From contig QCGP01000004.1 in NCBI GenBank assembly GCA_003279845.1, forward strand, positions 1 through 64,000: a stretch of 64,000 nucleotides of DNA. Direction: 5' to 3'. Of this stretch, positions 1 through 8,055 are shown in pieces. The stretch is from Prochlorococcus sp. AG-388-F11 (GTDB taxonomy: Bacteria; Cyanobacteriota; Cyanobacteriia; PCC-6307; Cyanobiaceae). Position numbers and translations under genes: made by a program. Position 1 is the first letter of the stretch. The number at the start of each line of letters is the position of its first letter. The notes beneath the pieces are model-generated. The model saw only the letters and a list, made by a program, of their open reading frames with translations, was not told the origin of the DNA and did not search any database.

Positions 1-12
1 TCCGCTCAGAAG

Positions 13-44
13 ATTTTAGACCAAAATCGCTAAAAATGTGTAAA
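13..44 (-). promoter_or_regulatory. Possible leftward promoter at the window edge
   Basis: Read on the minus strand, TTTACA (39-44) is followed after 18 bases by TCTAAA (15-20), or after 20 bases by TAAAAT (13-18). These resemble a weak sigma-70 promoter firing out of the window to the left. In Prochlorococcus an aspartoacylase-like gene commonly lies next to psbA, so psbA could be the target. That is inference, because no coding sequence beyond the edge is visible. Confidence 0.25.
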
Positions 45-133
45 TTATTTTTCTGTAGGTAAACTTATTTTCTCCAAAATAGAAGGAAGGAACCTCCATG
101 TCTTAATATTTTCTTTGTTATTGGTGATTTAAC

Positions 134-262
134 TTGGTAATAATCGAATGGCTTCTTAGAGGAAAAAGATCGAAAGAGGTAGTTTCCTTAAAAGAGGCTA
201 GGTATAGAAGACTGCAATTAGAGAGTTCTGGAGCTGTTATTTATTGGAGCGAAAGGATTTAG
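134..262 (+). CDS. Candidate small protein, 42 aa, unknown function
   Basis: An open frame of 42 codons starts at TTG (134) and ends at TAG (260-262). An in-frame TGA lies just upstream at 125-127 and there is no ATG. The peptide looks protein-like: an N-terminal hydrophobic patch (VIIEWLL), a basic segment (RGKRSK), then EARYRRLQLE and an ending AVIYWSERI. The stretch is visibly less AT-rich than the flanking DNA, which supports coding. There is no strong ribosome binding site; GGTG at 123-126 is the best. I do not recognise the family. It could still be a chance open frame. Confidence 0.45.
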   Translation: MVIIEWLLRGKRSKEVVSLKEARYRRLQLESSGAVIYWSERI

Positions 263-296
263 GTTTAAAAAGATTAAAGTTGATAAAAAAAATATA

Positions 297-342
297 AAGT
301 ATTAAATATTAAATAAACTTATCTATTAAATAAAAAATACTT
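297..342. repeat. AT-rich dyad 3' of the aspartoacylase-like gene
   Basis: AAGTATT (297-303) is the reverse complement of AATACTT (336-342), and several TATTAAATA/TATTTAATA copies lie between and after them. It sits downstream of the minus-strand gene ending at 380 and may end or stabilise that transcript. The stem contains almost no G or C, so function is doubtful. The rest of 263-379 is AT-rich DNA with nothing else recognisable. Confidence 0.25.
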
Positions 343-379
343 ATTTAATAAAAGTAGTTTATTGTTCTGGTTTCTTAAT

Positions 380-1285
380 TTAGAGGCTTTCAAACTCATG
401 AACCCATTGATTGTTGGAATGAATAACTTCTTTCTTTGTAAAGCTCATCGCAATTTTTTTTTCTTTATAAGCAACTTCGCCAATAAAAACCGGCCAAACA
501 AAGTGATCTCCATCATATTTGTGAATAATCCCTCGTCTATCAAGAAATAATGGATCTCCTTTTTTAATCAATTTCCAATCTTGGTTCATTCTTTCAGGAT
601 GAATTAAGCCATCAATATTTCCTTTTTCATCTCTTGGATAATCTATACTCCCTTGATGAACATGAACAACCAATTCCTTTGGGAGTTCTATAAGATTGTT
701 TTTCAATTTATCTATCTCTTCCCTTAAAGATCTAATTATTATTAAGAATCTATTTATAATGTTTTGATCATAAAAATTTTGTGCGACAGCTCCTATTTCA
801 ATAACTAAACCACATGGCCAAGCTTCTACAAGAAAACCTGATTGGGATTTGTCTTTTTCGTGCAAATAAATAGGCAATCCAAATTTGTTCTGCAGTAATG
901 CAGCTAAACAAAAATCTTTGAATCTCCTCCCATACAAAACAATGCTGGTTCCCATATTCGCAGTAGTAGTATGCAAATCGATTGCAATTTGACAGGGTTT
1001 AGATCCGTCAATTCCAAATTCATCTACTAAAAAATTGGCTCTATTAGTTTCATAAAAGCTATTCTTGTGTTGATCATAATTCTTACTTTCTTTAAAAGAT
1101 CTATTTAAATCTGCATCTATATATCTGCACCCTTTTTTATAGGCAACAGGATTACCTATGATGTACTCATACTCAATACCATGATTTAAACTATTTTCCT
1201 CTCTATTAAATTGCTTAACCGCCCAAACAGGATTAATTTCATTCCCATGAGTGCCTGAAACGATAAGTATTTTTTGAACAGTCAT
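380..1285 (-). CDS. Aspartoacylase-like zinc hydrolase (AspA/AstE family)
   Basis: A 301-residue member of the aspartoacylase/succinylglutamate desuccinylase family, zinc enzymes that cleave N-acyl amino acids. Zinc ligands are visible as GTHGNE (H13, E16) and LHTTT (H105). DLNRSF (N61, R62) is the substrate-binding motif and E163 in VIEIG is the likely general base. The length is normal for ASPA and the start is ATG. It is cytoplasmic by the absence of a signal peptide. The gene is divergent from the GST-like gene, with only about 20 bases between starts. The true substrate in picocyanobacteria is not known, so N-acetylaspartate should not be assumed. Confidence 0.85.
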   Translation of the reverse strand: MTVQKILIVSGTHGNEINPVWAVKQFNREENSLNHGIEYEYIIGNPVAYKKGCRYIDADLNRSFKESKNYDQHKNSFYETNRANFLVDEFGIDGSKPCQIAIDLHTTTANMGTSIVLYGRRFKDFCLAALLQNKFGLPIYLHEKDKSQSGFLVEAWPCGLVIEIGAVAQNFYDQNIINRFLIIIRSLREEIDKLKNNLIELPKELVVHVHQGSIDYPRDEKGNIDGLIHPERMNQDWKLIKKGDPLFLDRRGIIHKYDGDHFVWPVFIGEVAYKEKKIAMSFTKKEVIHSNNQWVHEFESL

Positions 1286-1307
1286 TTTTTCTTTAAAAAT
1301 AAATTTT

Positions 1308-2252
1308 ATGCAAAATAAATACCTTATAAAGGCCTCCAGAAAATTCTGGTTTTGGTTTTGGAACCAATTAATGAATGGCTTCGCACCATCAGATTTACAT
1401 GGTAATTATAAAAGACCTACAGGTATAACAATTAATGGTGAATACGATATTAATAATGAGAATGGACAGATTTATTTATTGGTAGGGAATTCTTGTCCAT
1501 GGTGTCAAAGAACTTTACTCGTCCACGAAATAAAACATTTATCTAAAAAAGTTAAAGTTATTTTTTTAAAAGCAGATGTTGAGCATGGCGAATGGATTTT
1601 CAATACAAAGATTAAGGGATGTATGAGACTTTCAGAACTTTACAAAAAAGCTAATAAAAAGATTATTTTTAGAGCGACATTACCTCTTTTAATTAGCTTT
1701 GTGAAAGATGAAATAAATATTTTGTCTAATGAAAGTTCAGATATTACAAGACTACTCAATTCAATAAAAATTCAATCAAAAGATCAGATATTAACTATTA
1801 AAGAATGTAATCAAACATTTTTAGATTTAGTTAATAACAACATTAATGATGGCGTATATAAATGTGGTTTCGCCAGAAACCAGTCAGCTTATAAAAAAGC
1901 AAGTCAAAATCTTTTCGCAGCTATAAATGAAGTTGAAAATTTACTACAGAAAAACAAAGGGGACTGGATATTTGGAGAAGAGTTAACCTACGCAGATATT
2001 TACCTTTTCCCAACGCTTATAAGATGGGAATTGATTTATAGCAAACTTTTCAAATGTACTGAAAAAGAACTATCAAGTTTCGAAAAGATTATTGAATGGA
2101 GATTAAAATTCTTTAAATTATCTAATGTAAATAGGACATGCTTCGACAATGAATGGAAAAAAGATTACTACAAAGCTTTATTCCCTTTAAATCCAAATCA
2201 GCTAATCCCAGTTTTACCATCGCTAGAGGAAATAATGAGATTAGAGTCCTAA
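1308..2252 (+). CDS. Glutathione S-transferase-like protein (Xi-class/GHR-like)
   Basis: A 314-residue protein with an N-terminal thioredoxin-like fold carrying CPWCQRT (C63, C66) and a helical C-terminal GST domain with LTYADIYLFPTLIRWE. The length and this C-terminal pattern fit the glutathionyl-hydroquinone reductase (Xi-class, ECM4-like) group, which reduces glutathionylated quinones. That group normally has CPWA; here a second cysteine makes CPWC, as in glutaredoxins. Its role is likely glutathione-dependent redox or detoxification chemistry in the cytoplasm. It is divergent from the aspartoacylase-like gene. The superfamily is fairly sure, the subclass less so. Confidence 0.75.
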   Translation: MQNKYLIKASRKFWFWFWNQLMNGFAPSDLHGNYKRPTGITINGEYDINNENGQIYLLVGNSCPWCQRTLLVHEIKHLSKKVKVIFLKADVEHGEWIFNTKIKGCMRLSELYKKANKKIIFRATLPLLISFVKDEINILSNESSDITRLLNSIKIQSKDQILTIKECNQTFLDLVNNNINDGVYKCGFARNQSAYKKASQNLFAAINEVENLLQKNKGDWIFGEELTYADIYLFPTLIRWELIYSKLFKCTEKELSSFEKIIEWRLKFFKLSNVNRTCFDNEWKKDYYKALFPLNPNQLIPVLPSLEEIMRLES

Positions 2253-2291
2253 AAAGTACATAAATCAATTTCGAAAAAAAATAATGTTGTA

Positions 2292-2312
2292 ATGAACACT
2301 TATTTAGTTCAT
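2292..2312. repeat. Inverted repeat upstream of cp12
   Basis: ATGAAC (2292-2297) and GTTCAT (2307-2312) form a perfect 6-bp dyad with a 9-base spacer, between the GST-like gene and cp12. There is no T-run after it, so a terminator is unlikely. It could be an operator in the cp12 promoter region or chance. Confidence 0.3.
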
Positions 2313-2378
2313 AGATAATGCAATTTCATTAGAAATTAACTATGTTATGTATGTCTACTAAAGTACGAAAAGCTTAAA

Positions 2379-2597
2379 ATGAAATCCATTGACGAACACA
2401 TCCAAAAAGATCAATCGGAAATCGAATCTGCAAAAGCAGAGGGCAATCTTCCAAAGGTCAGACATTTAACTGAAGAACTAAAAGAACTCGAAGAATATAA
2501 GGATCATCATCCAGATGATAAACATGACCCTAATGCTTTGGAACTATTCTGCGATGCCAACCCAGATGAGCCAGAATGTCTTGTTTATGATGATTAA
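2379..2597 (+). CDS. cp12: CP12-type Calvin cycle regulator, C-terminal half only conserved
   Basis: A 72-residue acidic, largely disordered protein. The C-terminal motif ELFCDANPDEPEC followed by VYDD is the classic CP12 signature, with C58 and C67 as the redox pair that lets CP12 bind GAPDH. In the family CP12 bridges GAPDH and phosphoribulokinase in the dark, shutting the Calvin cycle. The usual N-terminal cysteine pair and the AWDxVEEL core are absent; residues 1-45 are a charged helical stretch without cysteine. It is a single gene followed by a hairpin terminator. The call is firm from the C-terminus; partner specificity is inferred. Confidence 0.85.
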   Translation: MKSIDEHIQKDQSEIESAKAEGNLPKVRHLTEELKELEEYKDHHPDDKHDPNALELFCDANPDEPECLVYDD

Positions 2598-2624
2598 GTT
2601 TTCTTTTAATAGATAATGCACAAT

Positions 2625-2652
2625 AAAAAAGGGCTCTATAAGCCCTTTTTTT
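2625..2652 (+). terminator. Rho-independent terminator of cp12
   Basis: GGGCT (2631-2635) and AGCCC (2641-2645) form a stem with a five-base loop. A run of A precedes it and seven T follow (2646-2652), extending the stem with A-T pairs. It lies between the convergent cp12 and the 60-aa gene and is symmetric, so it could serve both strands. Confidence 0.8.
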
Positions 2653-2665
2653 ATTTGTTAATTTT

Positions 2666-2848
2666 TTAGTAATCTCTATTAAAGTCGGATGGACTTCCTG
2701 TAAGCGAACATACAACCGACTCCTCATTTTTCATTTCTTTGACTTCTACAATTGGTCTTCCCATTTTCTTCAGAACCTCAATATCTTGAATGGTTTGACA
2801 TCTAGCTATTATTTTTCCTTGTTGATCAAAGCAAGTATAAAAATTCAT
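2666..2848 (-). CDS. Conserved-looking 60-aa protein, unknown function
   Basis: A small soluble protein of 60 residues with an ATG start. The N-terminus (MNFYTCFDQQGKIIARC) looks like a short beta-hairpin with two cysteines at 6 and 17. The middle is IQDIEVLKKMGRPIVEVKEM, and it ends in CSLTGSPSDFNRDY. There is no signal peptide or membrane segment. It is convergent with cp12 and shares the hairpin between them. It resembles small proteins I associate with cyanobacteria, but no function is known to me. Confidence 0.65.
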   Translation of the reverse strand: MNFYTCFDQQGKIIARCQTIQDIEVLKKMGRPIVEVKEMKNEESVVCSLTGSPSDFNRDY

Positions 2849-2933
2849 ATTATTTTGGAAGAAGTATCTTATTTATGACTAATTTTTATTATTAAATCAA
2901 GTGTATTTTTTTACAAAAAATTTTTAATTTAAG

Positions 2934-3917
2934 TTAGATCCTTTTCCATACTTCAGAAAGCAGTGAAGATAAACCTTTTTTTAAAGCTGAAGAAATAACT
3001 AAAACTTTCTTTTTAGATAAATCTTCTAACTTTTTTGTAATTATTTTCAAAGTATCATCATCTACCAGCTCCATTTTATTCAATACTATTATCCTTTCTT
3101 TATCTAAAAGACCTTTCCCGTATTTTTTTAATTCCTGCTCAATTATCTCAAAATCATGTAAAGGATTTTCTGCAATTGCATCAATTAAGTGAACAAGTAT
3201 CTTCGTTCTTTGGATATGCCTTAAAAAATCATGCCCTAAACCTACTCCATCAGCTGCCCCTGATATTAATCCAGGAATATCTGCAAAAAGGCAACCATTC
3301 CCATCAACTTTTCTTACTACACCTAAATTAGGTATTAGAGTTGTGAAAGGATAATTTGCGATTTTTGGACGGGCAGATGATACAACGGAAATCAAAGTAC
3401 TTTTCCCAGCATTTGGAAGGCCTATAATTCCAACCTCTGCAAGAAGTTTTAGTTCTAATTGAACCTCCCATATCTCACCATCTTTTCCTTCAGTGAATGA
3501 TTCTGGGGCTCTATTTTGATTACTTAAATAGTAAGCATTACCATGTCCACCTCTTCCTCCAATGGCAATAGTTAAACTCTGTTTATCTTCAGTTAAGTCT
3601 CCTAAAATAATGCCAGTTTTAATATCCCTTATTTCTGTACCGCAGGGAACTTTAAGGATTGTATCTTCACCTGAAGCACCTGATCTCTTATTAGGACCTC
3701 CTTTGCATCCATCTTCAGCAATTATTTCACGTTTAAATTTGAAATCTAATAATGTTTGAAGATTATTATCAGCCATCAAAATAACTGAACCTCCTCTGCC
3801 ACCATTTCCCCCCGAAGGTCCACCAGCAGGAACGAATTTTTCTCTTCTAAATGAAACTATTCCATTTCCACCTTTTCCAGCTTTAAGAATAATGTTTGCT
3901 TGATCAATAAATTGCAC
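2934..3917 (-). CDS. obg: Obg/CgtA GTPase, ribosome assembly
   Basis: A 327-residue Obg-family GTPase involved in late assembly of the 50S subunit and stress signalling. The glycine-rich Obg fold fills about residues 1-158, with [12 protein letters not shown] near 32-43. The G domain follows: G1 GLPNAGKS (166-173), G3 DIPG (213-216) and G4 NKME (280-283). It ends soon after the G domain, with no long C-terminal domain, as in other cyanobacteria. The start is GTG (3915-3917). It lies 40 bases downstream of mutS2 on the same strand, so the two are probably co-transcribed. Confidence 0.95.
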   Translation of the reverse strand: MQFIDQANIILKAGKGGNGIVSFRREKFVPAGGPSGGNGGRGGSVILMADNNLQTLLDFKFKREIIAEDGCKGGPNKRSGASGEDTILKVPCGTEIRDIKTGIILGDLTEDKQSLTIAIGGRGGHGNAYYLSNQNRAPESFTEGKDGEIWEVQLELKLLAEVGIIGLPNAGKSTLISVVSSARPKIANYPFTTLIPNLGVVRKVDGNGCLFADIPGLISGAADGVGLGHDFLRHIQRTKILVHLIDAIAENPLHDFEIIEQELKKYGKGLLDKERIIVLNKMELVDDDTLKIITKKLEDLSKKKVLVISSALKKGLSSLLSEVWKRI

Positions 3918-3957
3918 TTAATACGCTTATTAAATTGTTGTCTAGGTATTTTAAATT

Positions 3958-6369
3958 TTATTTTATCCACGCAATACTGCAACCAGGTCCTCCCTCATTA
4001 TTGGCTGCATCTTCAATCTTATCAATATAATTTAAACCTGATAACCAATTTCTTAGTCCTTTTTTTAATTTCCCTGTTCCAATTCCATGAACAATCCATA
4101 GCGGTCCATGAAATTTTCTAATTTTCTCTTCAATAATCATTTCGGCTTCATGAACTCTTAGCCCTCTTACGTCAATTGTATTTTTACTCGTCCTAACTTT
4201 AGAAAAAGAAAAATCTTCTCTTGTAGACTTGATCTCGATTTTTGACCTTTTGAAATTAGGCTTTTCTCCATTAATACCCTCAAAGTCATTTACAGATAAT
4301 GTGCTTCTGAATGAACCACATTTAACTTCGTAAAAACCACCTTTTTTATCTAAATCTACAATTTGTCCCGTACTATTTAGACTTTTAATTTTTACAAAAT
4401 CGCCTACTTGAGGGTTCCATGATATTGGCTTTTCAAATTTTTTTTGAGTTAAATGTTCCTTCTCAATTTCCTTTAATCTTTTTCCAATAATTCTCGTATC
4501 CTCTCCATTAACATTTTTATCTCTTAATTTTTTAATCAAATCTATTACCTCTTTTTTAGCGGATACAATATATTTTGATAATTTAGACCTTTCAATTTCC
4601 TGGATTTTTTCAGCATTTATTTTTTGATATTCATAATTTCTTTTCAGTTCATCATGTAATATTTCAGTCCTTGCAATCAGTTCTGCAGCCGCTTCTGCAG
4701 AATTTTGTTGTTTAATCCTCTCTTCCTCAAGTCCTTTAATAATACTGTTAATGTTATCAACTTCTTTTGGCTTTAGATAATTTGCTGCTTCATTGAGTAT
4801 GCTTTCATCAAGACCAATTCTCTTTGAAATTGACAAAGCATTACTCCTCCCAGGAATGCCCCAGTTGAGTATATATTTTGGCTTCAAAGAATCCTCATCA
4901 AAGGCAACTGATACATTTTCAAATCTGGAGTCATTATATTTTAAAGCCTTAATATCTCCATAATGTGTAGTTGCTAAAGTGATATCAGATTTATTTGCAA
5001 ATTCTTTTAATAAAGCCATCGCAAGAGCACTTCCTTCAAGAGGATCTGTGCCAGATCCAATCTCATCTAAGAAAACAACTGATAATCCTTTCTTATTATC
5101 AAGTAAATCCAATATCTCTTTTATGCGGGATATATGCCCACTAAAGGTAGATAAATTTTCTTCTAATGATTGATTATCTCCTATATCCACATATATATTT
5201 GGACAAAAAGGAATAATAGGATTATTAGTTGAGGGTATCAATAATCCTGCTCTTACCATAAGTAAAGACAAACCCAAACCTTTTAAAGCTGCCGTTTTAC
5301 CTCCAGTATTTGGACCTGTAATAGCTACAACCTTAATTTTTCTATTTATATGAAAATCGACAGCCACTGGGGGAGGAGCTCCCTTTTTCTTATGTTCCCA
5401 AATCAATAACGGATGAGAAAAACCAATTAAAGAAATAATAGGATTTTTCTCAAACGTAGGAGTTTTGCCTCCAATCCATTTCGAATATCTTGAACGAGTT
5501 AGAGCATTTTCTAATCTCAATAAAATTGATGCCATTTCAATAAGATTTTCTGAATTATCACTAACAACTTGGGACCATTTCTTAAGTAATTTAAATTCTT
5601 CTGCTGTGATCCTAGCCTCTAAAGAAGCAATCTTATTACCTTTAGTTACTAAACTATCAGGCTCAAAATATATTGTATTTCCTGAAGATGAAGAGTCATG
5701 AATTATGCCTTTAAATTTATCTACATAATTAACTTTTACTGCTAAAACAGGCCTACCAAGTCGATCTCCAATAGTAGTATCTTGCAGATAAGCTAAATTC
5801 TTTTGAATAAATTTCTCTACTAATAATTTCCTTTCAAGTTTCTTAGATAATAATTCTTTTCTTAGAAATGATATTTCATTACTAGCATTGTCTGAAATCC
5901 TTCCATTAGATTCAATGCTTTTTTTAAAAATCGTTTCGATATTCTGATGGTCAATTAAATTTTTTGTAAATGATGAAATATAAGGCCTTTGTTCAAAATC
6001 CAATAAGATTTTTTTTAAATTTCTTGCTGCAGCAATTGTTTTCGCTATTTCTAACAATTCAGAAGATGAAATTACACCTCCCTTGGAACAAATTTCAATA
6101 TTTCTACTAATATCAAAAACACCAGAAAAACTAATTAATTTATCTAAATTATTTTCTAGCTCATTTATTTCAACAGTTTCATTCAAAAGTCTTTTAGATG
6201 CTTCGTATTCTGAAGGAATACCAAAACTTAAAATTGCTCTTTTACCCATTTCCGTTGAGGCGAATGAAGATAACTGCGTTTTTAATGAATCCCACTCTAA
6301 AAGGCTTATAGATTCTTCTTCTAAGGTGTTTTCTGAATATGATTTTTTAGAATAACTTTTCTCTTGCAT
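3958..6369 (-). CDS. mutS2: MutS2 ATPase with C-terminal Smr nuclease domain
   Basis: An 803-residue MutS2 homologue. It lacks the mismatch-recognition domain of MutS and opens with the lever/clamp region. The ATPase has Walker A TGPNTGGKTA at 351-360 and Walker B around VVFLDEIGSGTDP. A long charged coiled coil follows (about 540-630). The last 80 residues are an Smr domain with DVRGLRVHEA and HGIGTGKL. Family members suppress recombination and, in Bacillus, split collided ribosomes; which role applies here is unknown. The start is ATG, just downstream of the VOC gene on the same strand. Confidence 0.93.
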   Translation of the reverse strand: MQEKSYSKKSYSENTLEEESISLLEWDSLKTQLSSFASTEMGKRAILSFGIPSEYEASKRLLNETVEINELENNLDKLISFSGVFDISRNIEICSKGGVISSSELLEIAKTIAAARNLKKILLDFEQRPYISSFTKNLIDHQNIETIFKKSIESNGRISDNASNEISFLRKELLSKKLERKLLVEKFIQKNLAYLQDTTIGDRLGRPVLAVKVNYVDKFKGIIHDSSSSGNTIYFEPDSLVTKGNKIASLEARITAEEFKLLKKWSQVVSDNSENLIEMASILLRLENALTRSRYSKWIGGKTPTFEKNPIISLIGFSHPLLIWEHKKKGAPPPVAVDFHINRKIKVVAITGPNTGGKTAALKGLGLSLLMVRAGLLIPSTNNPIIPFCPNIYVDIGDNQSLEENLSTFSGHISRIKEILDLLDNKKGLSVVFLDEIGSGTDPLEGSALAMALLKEFANKSDITLATTHYGDIKALKYNDSRFENVSVAFDEDSLKPKYILNWGIPGRSNALSISKRIGLDESILNEAANYLKPKEVDNINSIIKGLEEERIKQQNSAEAAAELIARTEILHDELKRNYEYQKINAEKIQEIERSKLSKYIVSAKKEVIDLIKKLRDKNVNGEDTRIIGKRLKEIEKEHLTQKKFEKPISWNPQVGDFVKIKSLNSTGQIVDLDKKGGFYEVKCGSFRSTLSVNDFEGINGEKPNFKRSKIEIKSTREDFSFSKVRTSKNTIDVRGLRVHEAEMIIEEKIRKFHGPLWIVHGIGTGKLKKGLRNWLSGLNYIDKIEDAANNEGGPGCSIAWIK

Positions 6370-6381
6370 ACAAAAAAAGAA

Positions 6382-6768
6382 TCAAACATTCGATTGAATC
6401 CCTTCAGGAGGAACATAAAGCATCTCGAGCCAGTTTCCTTCAGTATCCCTCATATAAAAAGATGCTGTTCCATCTCTATGTTCATGTAAAGGACCAACTT
6501 TTACACCAGAATTTTTTAAATCATTTTGAATATTTTCCACTTCTTTTTTATTTTCAAAATGAAAAGCAAAGTGAGGTCCTGCAGCCTTGTAGCTAGGGCC
6601 TAACAACGCAAGTCCATCTTTCCCTTTACCAGCTTCTAAATAAGACCAATCTTTATCGTCCCAAACCAAATTCATACCCAGCTTAATGTAAAAAGATTTC
6701 GCCCTTTCGAGATTATCGACTCTAAGTGCAATGTGACCAATCCTATTTACTCCTTGTGAAAACTTCAA
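6382..6768 (-). CDS. VOC-superfamily (glyoxalase/dioxygenase fold) protein
   Basis: A 128-residue single-unit vicinal-oxygen-chelate protein. The two beta-alpha-beta-beta-beta repeats are recognisable: RIGHIALRVDNLERAKSFY opens the first, and PHFAFHF with NWLEMLYVPP marks the second. Candidate metal ligands are the histidine in GHIAL, one in the PHFAFHF segment and the glutamate in NWLEML. Substrates across this family differ widely (methylglyoxal, fosfomycin, catechols), so none is assigned. The start is TTG (6766-6768). It lies 12 bases before mutS2 and probably shares its transcript. Confidence 0.75.
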   Translation of the reverse strand: MKFSQGVNRIGHIALRVDNLERAKSFYIKLGMNLVWDDKDWSYLEAGKGKDGLALLGPSYKAAGPHFAFHFENKKEVENIQNDLKNSGVKVGPLHEHRDGTASFYMRDTEGNWLEMLYVPPEGIQSNV

Positions 6769-6830
6769 AACAAAGCAGTTAATTTATTACTTATCTAAGA
6801 ATAAACCAAATTTTTGTTAATAATGAGTTT

Positions 6831-7832
6831 TTAAGTATCCTGCAACCATTGAGATGCATCACAAGCATGATAAGTGAGTATTAATTTTGCTCCTGCTCTT
6901 TTAAAACTAAGCAATGTTTCTAATACAATATCTTTTTCGTTAATCCAGTTTTTCATAGCAGCAGATTTTACCATGGAATACTCCCCACTAACGTTATATG
7001 CAGCTATAGGTTTATTGGAAAAAGTGCTTAATCTATAAACAATATCCAAGTATGAAATTCCAGGTTTTACCATCAAAATATCAGCTCCTTCATACTGATC
7101 CAATGCAGATTCTATTAAAGCCTCTTTTGAATTAGCAGAGTCCATTTGATATGTAGACTTATTATCTGGAATTATTTTCTTACTATTTTCTCTAGGAGCC
7201 GAATCTAAAGCAGTTCTAAATGGACCATAATAGGCAGATGAATATTTTGCTGTGTAACTAATAATACCTACATCACTAAATCCTTGACTATCAAGAGCAG
7301 TTCTGATTGCTCCAACTCTCCCATCCATCATGTCACTAGGGCCAATAAAATCTGCTCCAGCTCTTGCTTGTGTTAAAGCTTGTTTTTTTAAAATTTCGAT
7401 TGTTTCGTCGTTCAATATTTTTCCAGTTTCATCAACTAATCCATCATGCCCATCGCAAGAGTATGGGTCCAGGGCAACATCTGTCATTATTGCCATTTCT
7501 GGAATCTCTTTTTTTAATATTCGAATAGCTTTAGGTATTAAACCGTCTTCATTAAAGCATTCTGCTCCATCTTCAGTCTTTAAGCTATCGTTAATTTTTG
7601 GGAAAAGAACCACACACCTTATTCCCAATTCCCATGCCCTAGCAACCTCCTTTATTAAGCCATTAATATCCCATCTATAAGTTCCGGGCATTGCCGAAAT
7701 TTCCTCTTTAAAATCTTTTTCATGAATAAATAATGGATATATAAAGTCCGATGCCTTTAGATGATTTTCTCTAACCATTTCTCTAATTGCCTCAGTTCTT
7801 CTTAATCTTCTAGGACGAATAATCGAATTCAT
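6831..7832 (-). CDS. hemB: Delta-aminolevulinic acid dehydratase (porphobilinogen synthase)
   Basis: A 333-residue HemB. It condenses two 5-aminolevulinate molecules to porphobilinogen, the first pyrrole for haem, chlorophyll and cobalamin. The Schiff-base lysines are K196 (in SYTAKYSS) and K256 (in LMVKPGISY). The metal segment reads LDPYSCDGHDG, rich in aspartate as in the magnesium-type enzymes of plants and cyanobacteria, not the three-cysteine zinc type. The ATG start and length are normal. It is divergent from bicA across a 223-base gap. Confidence 0.96.
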   Translation of the reverse strand: MNSIIRPRRLRRTEAIREMVRENHLKASDFIYPLFIHEKDFKEEISAMPGTYRWDINGLIKEVARAWELGIRCVVLFPKINDSLKTEDGAECFNEDGLIPKAIRILKKEIPEMAIMTDVALDPYSCDGHDGLVDETGKILNDETIEILKKQALTQARAGADFIGPSDMMDGRVGAIRTALDSQGFSDVGIISYTAKYSSAYYGPFRTALDSAPRENSKKIIPDNKSTYQMDSANSKEALIESALDQYEGADILMVKPGISYLDIVYRLSTFSNKPIAAYNVSGEYSMVKSAAMKNWINEKDIVLETLLSFKRAGAKLILTYHACDASQWLQDT

Positions 7833-8011
7833 TTGAATATTATTTAAATTGAAAAATATTTATCTAATACATTAATCGCTTGCATCGCACATAAATCAAT
7901 CAGAGACTACTTTTGTTCAGGAAAATTAACTAAAATTTATTTAACAAGAGAAAAAAAAGTTACAAAAATATTTTGCACAAACTTCATTTTTCACAAATTT
8001 ACGTCATTAAG

Positions 8012-8022
8012 AGATAGTATCT
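8012..8022. promoter_or_regulatory. Perfect 11-bp palindrome upstream of bicA
   Basis: AGATA-G-TATCT lies 33 bases before the bicA start codon, just upstream of an AT-rich TATATATTTT stretch that could hold a -10 element. It could be an operator for the bicarbonate uptake operon. No regulator gene is adjacent, and the palindrome could be chance in AT-rich DNA. The rest of the hemB-bicA gap shows nothing else clear. Confidence 0.3.
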
Positions 8023-8055
8023 TCTAGTTAAGTATATATTTTAAGGAGAGCATCT

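Noticed and set aside
362-550. Plus-strand 62-codon open frame at the 3' end of the aspartoacylase-like gene
   Set aside because: Phe/Asn-rich antisense reading of conserved codons; not protein-like.
2340-2378. NtcA-type GTA-N8-TAC box before cp12
   Set aside because: GTA and TAC triplets occur but the spacing is wrong.
7330-7680. Plus-strand 116-codon open frame inside hemB
   Set aside because: Antisense to an intact, conserved hemB; low-complexity composition and no ribosome binding site.
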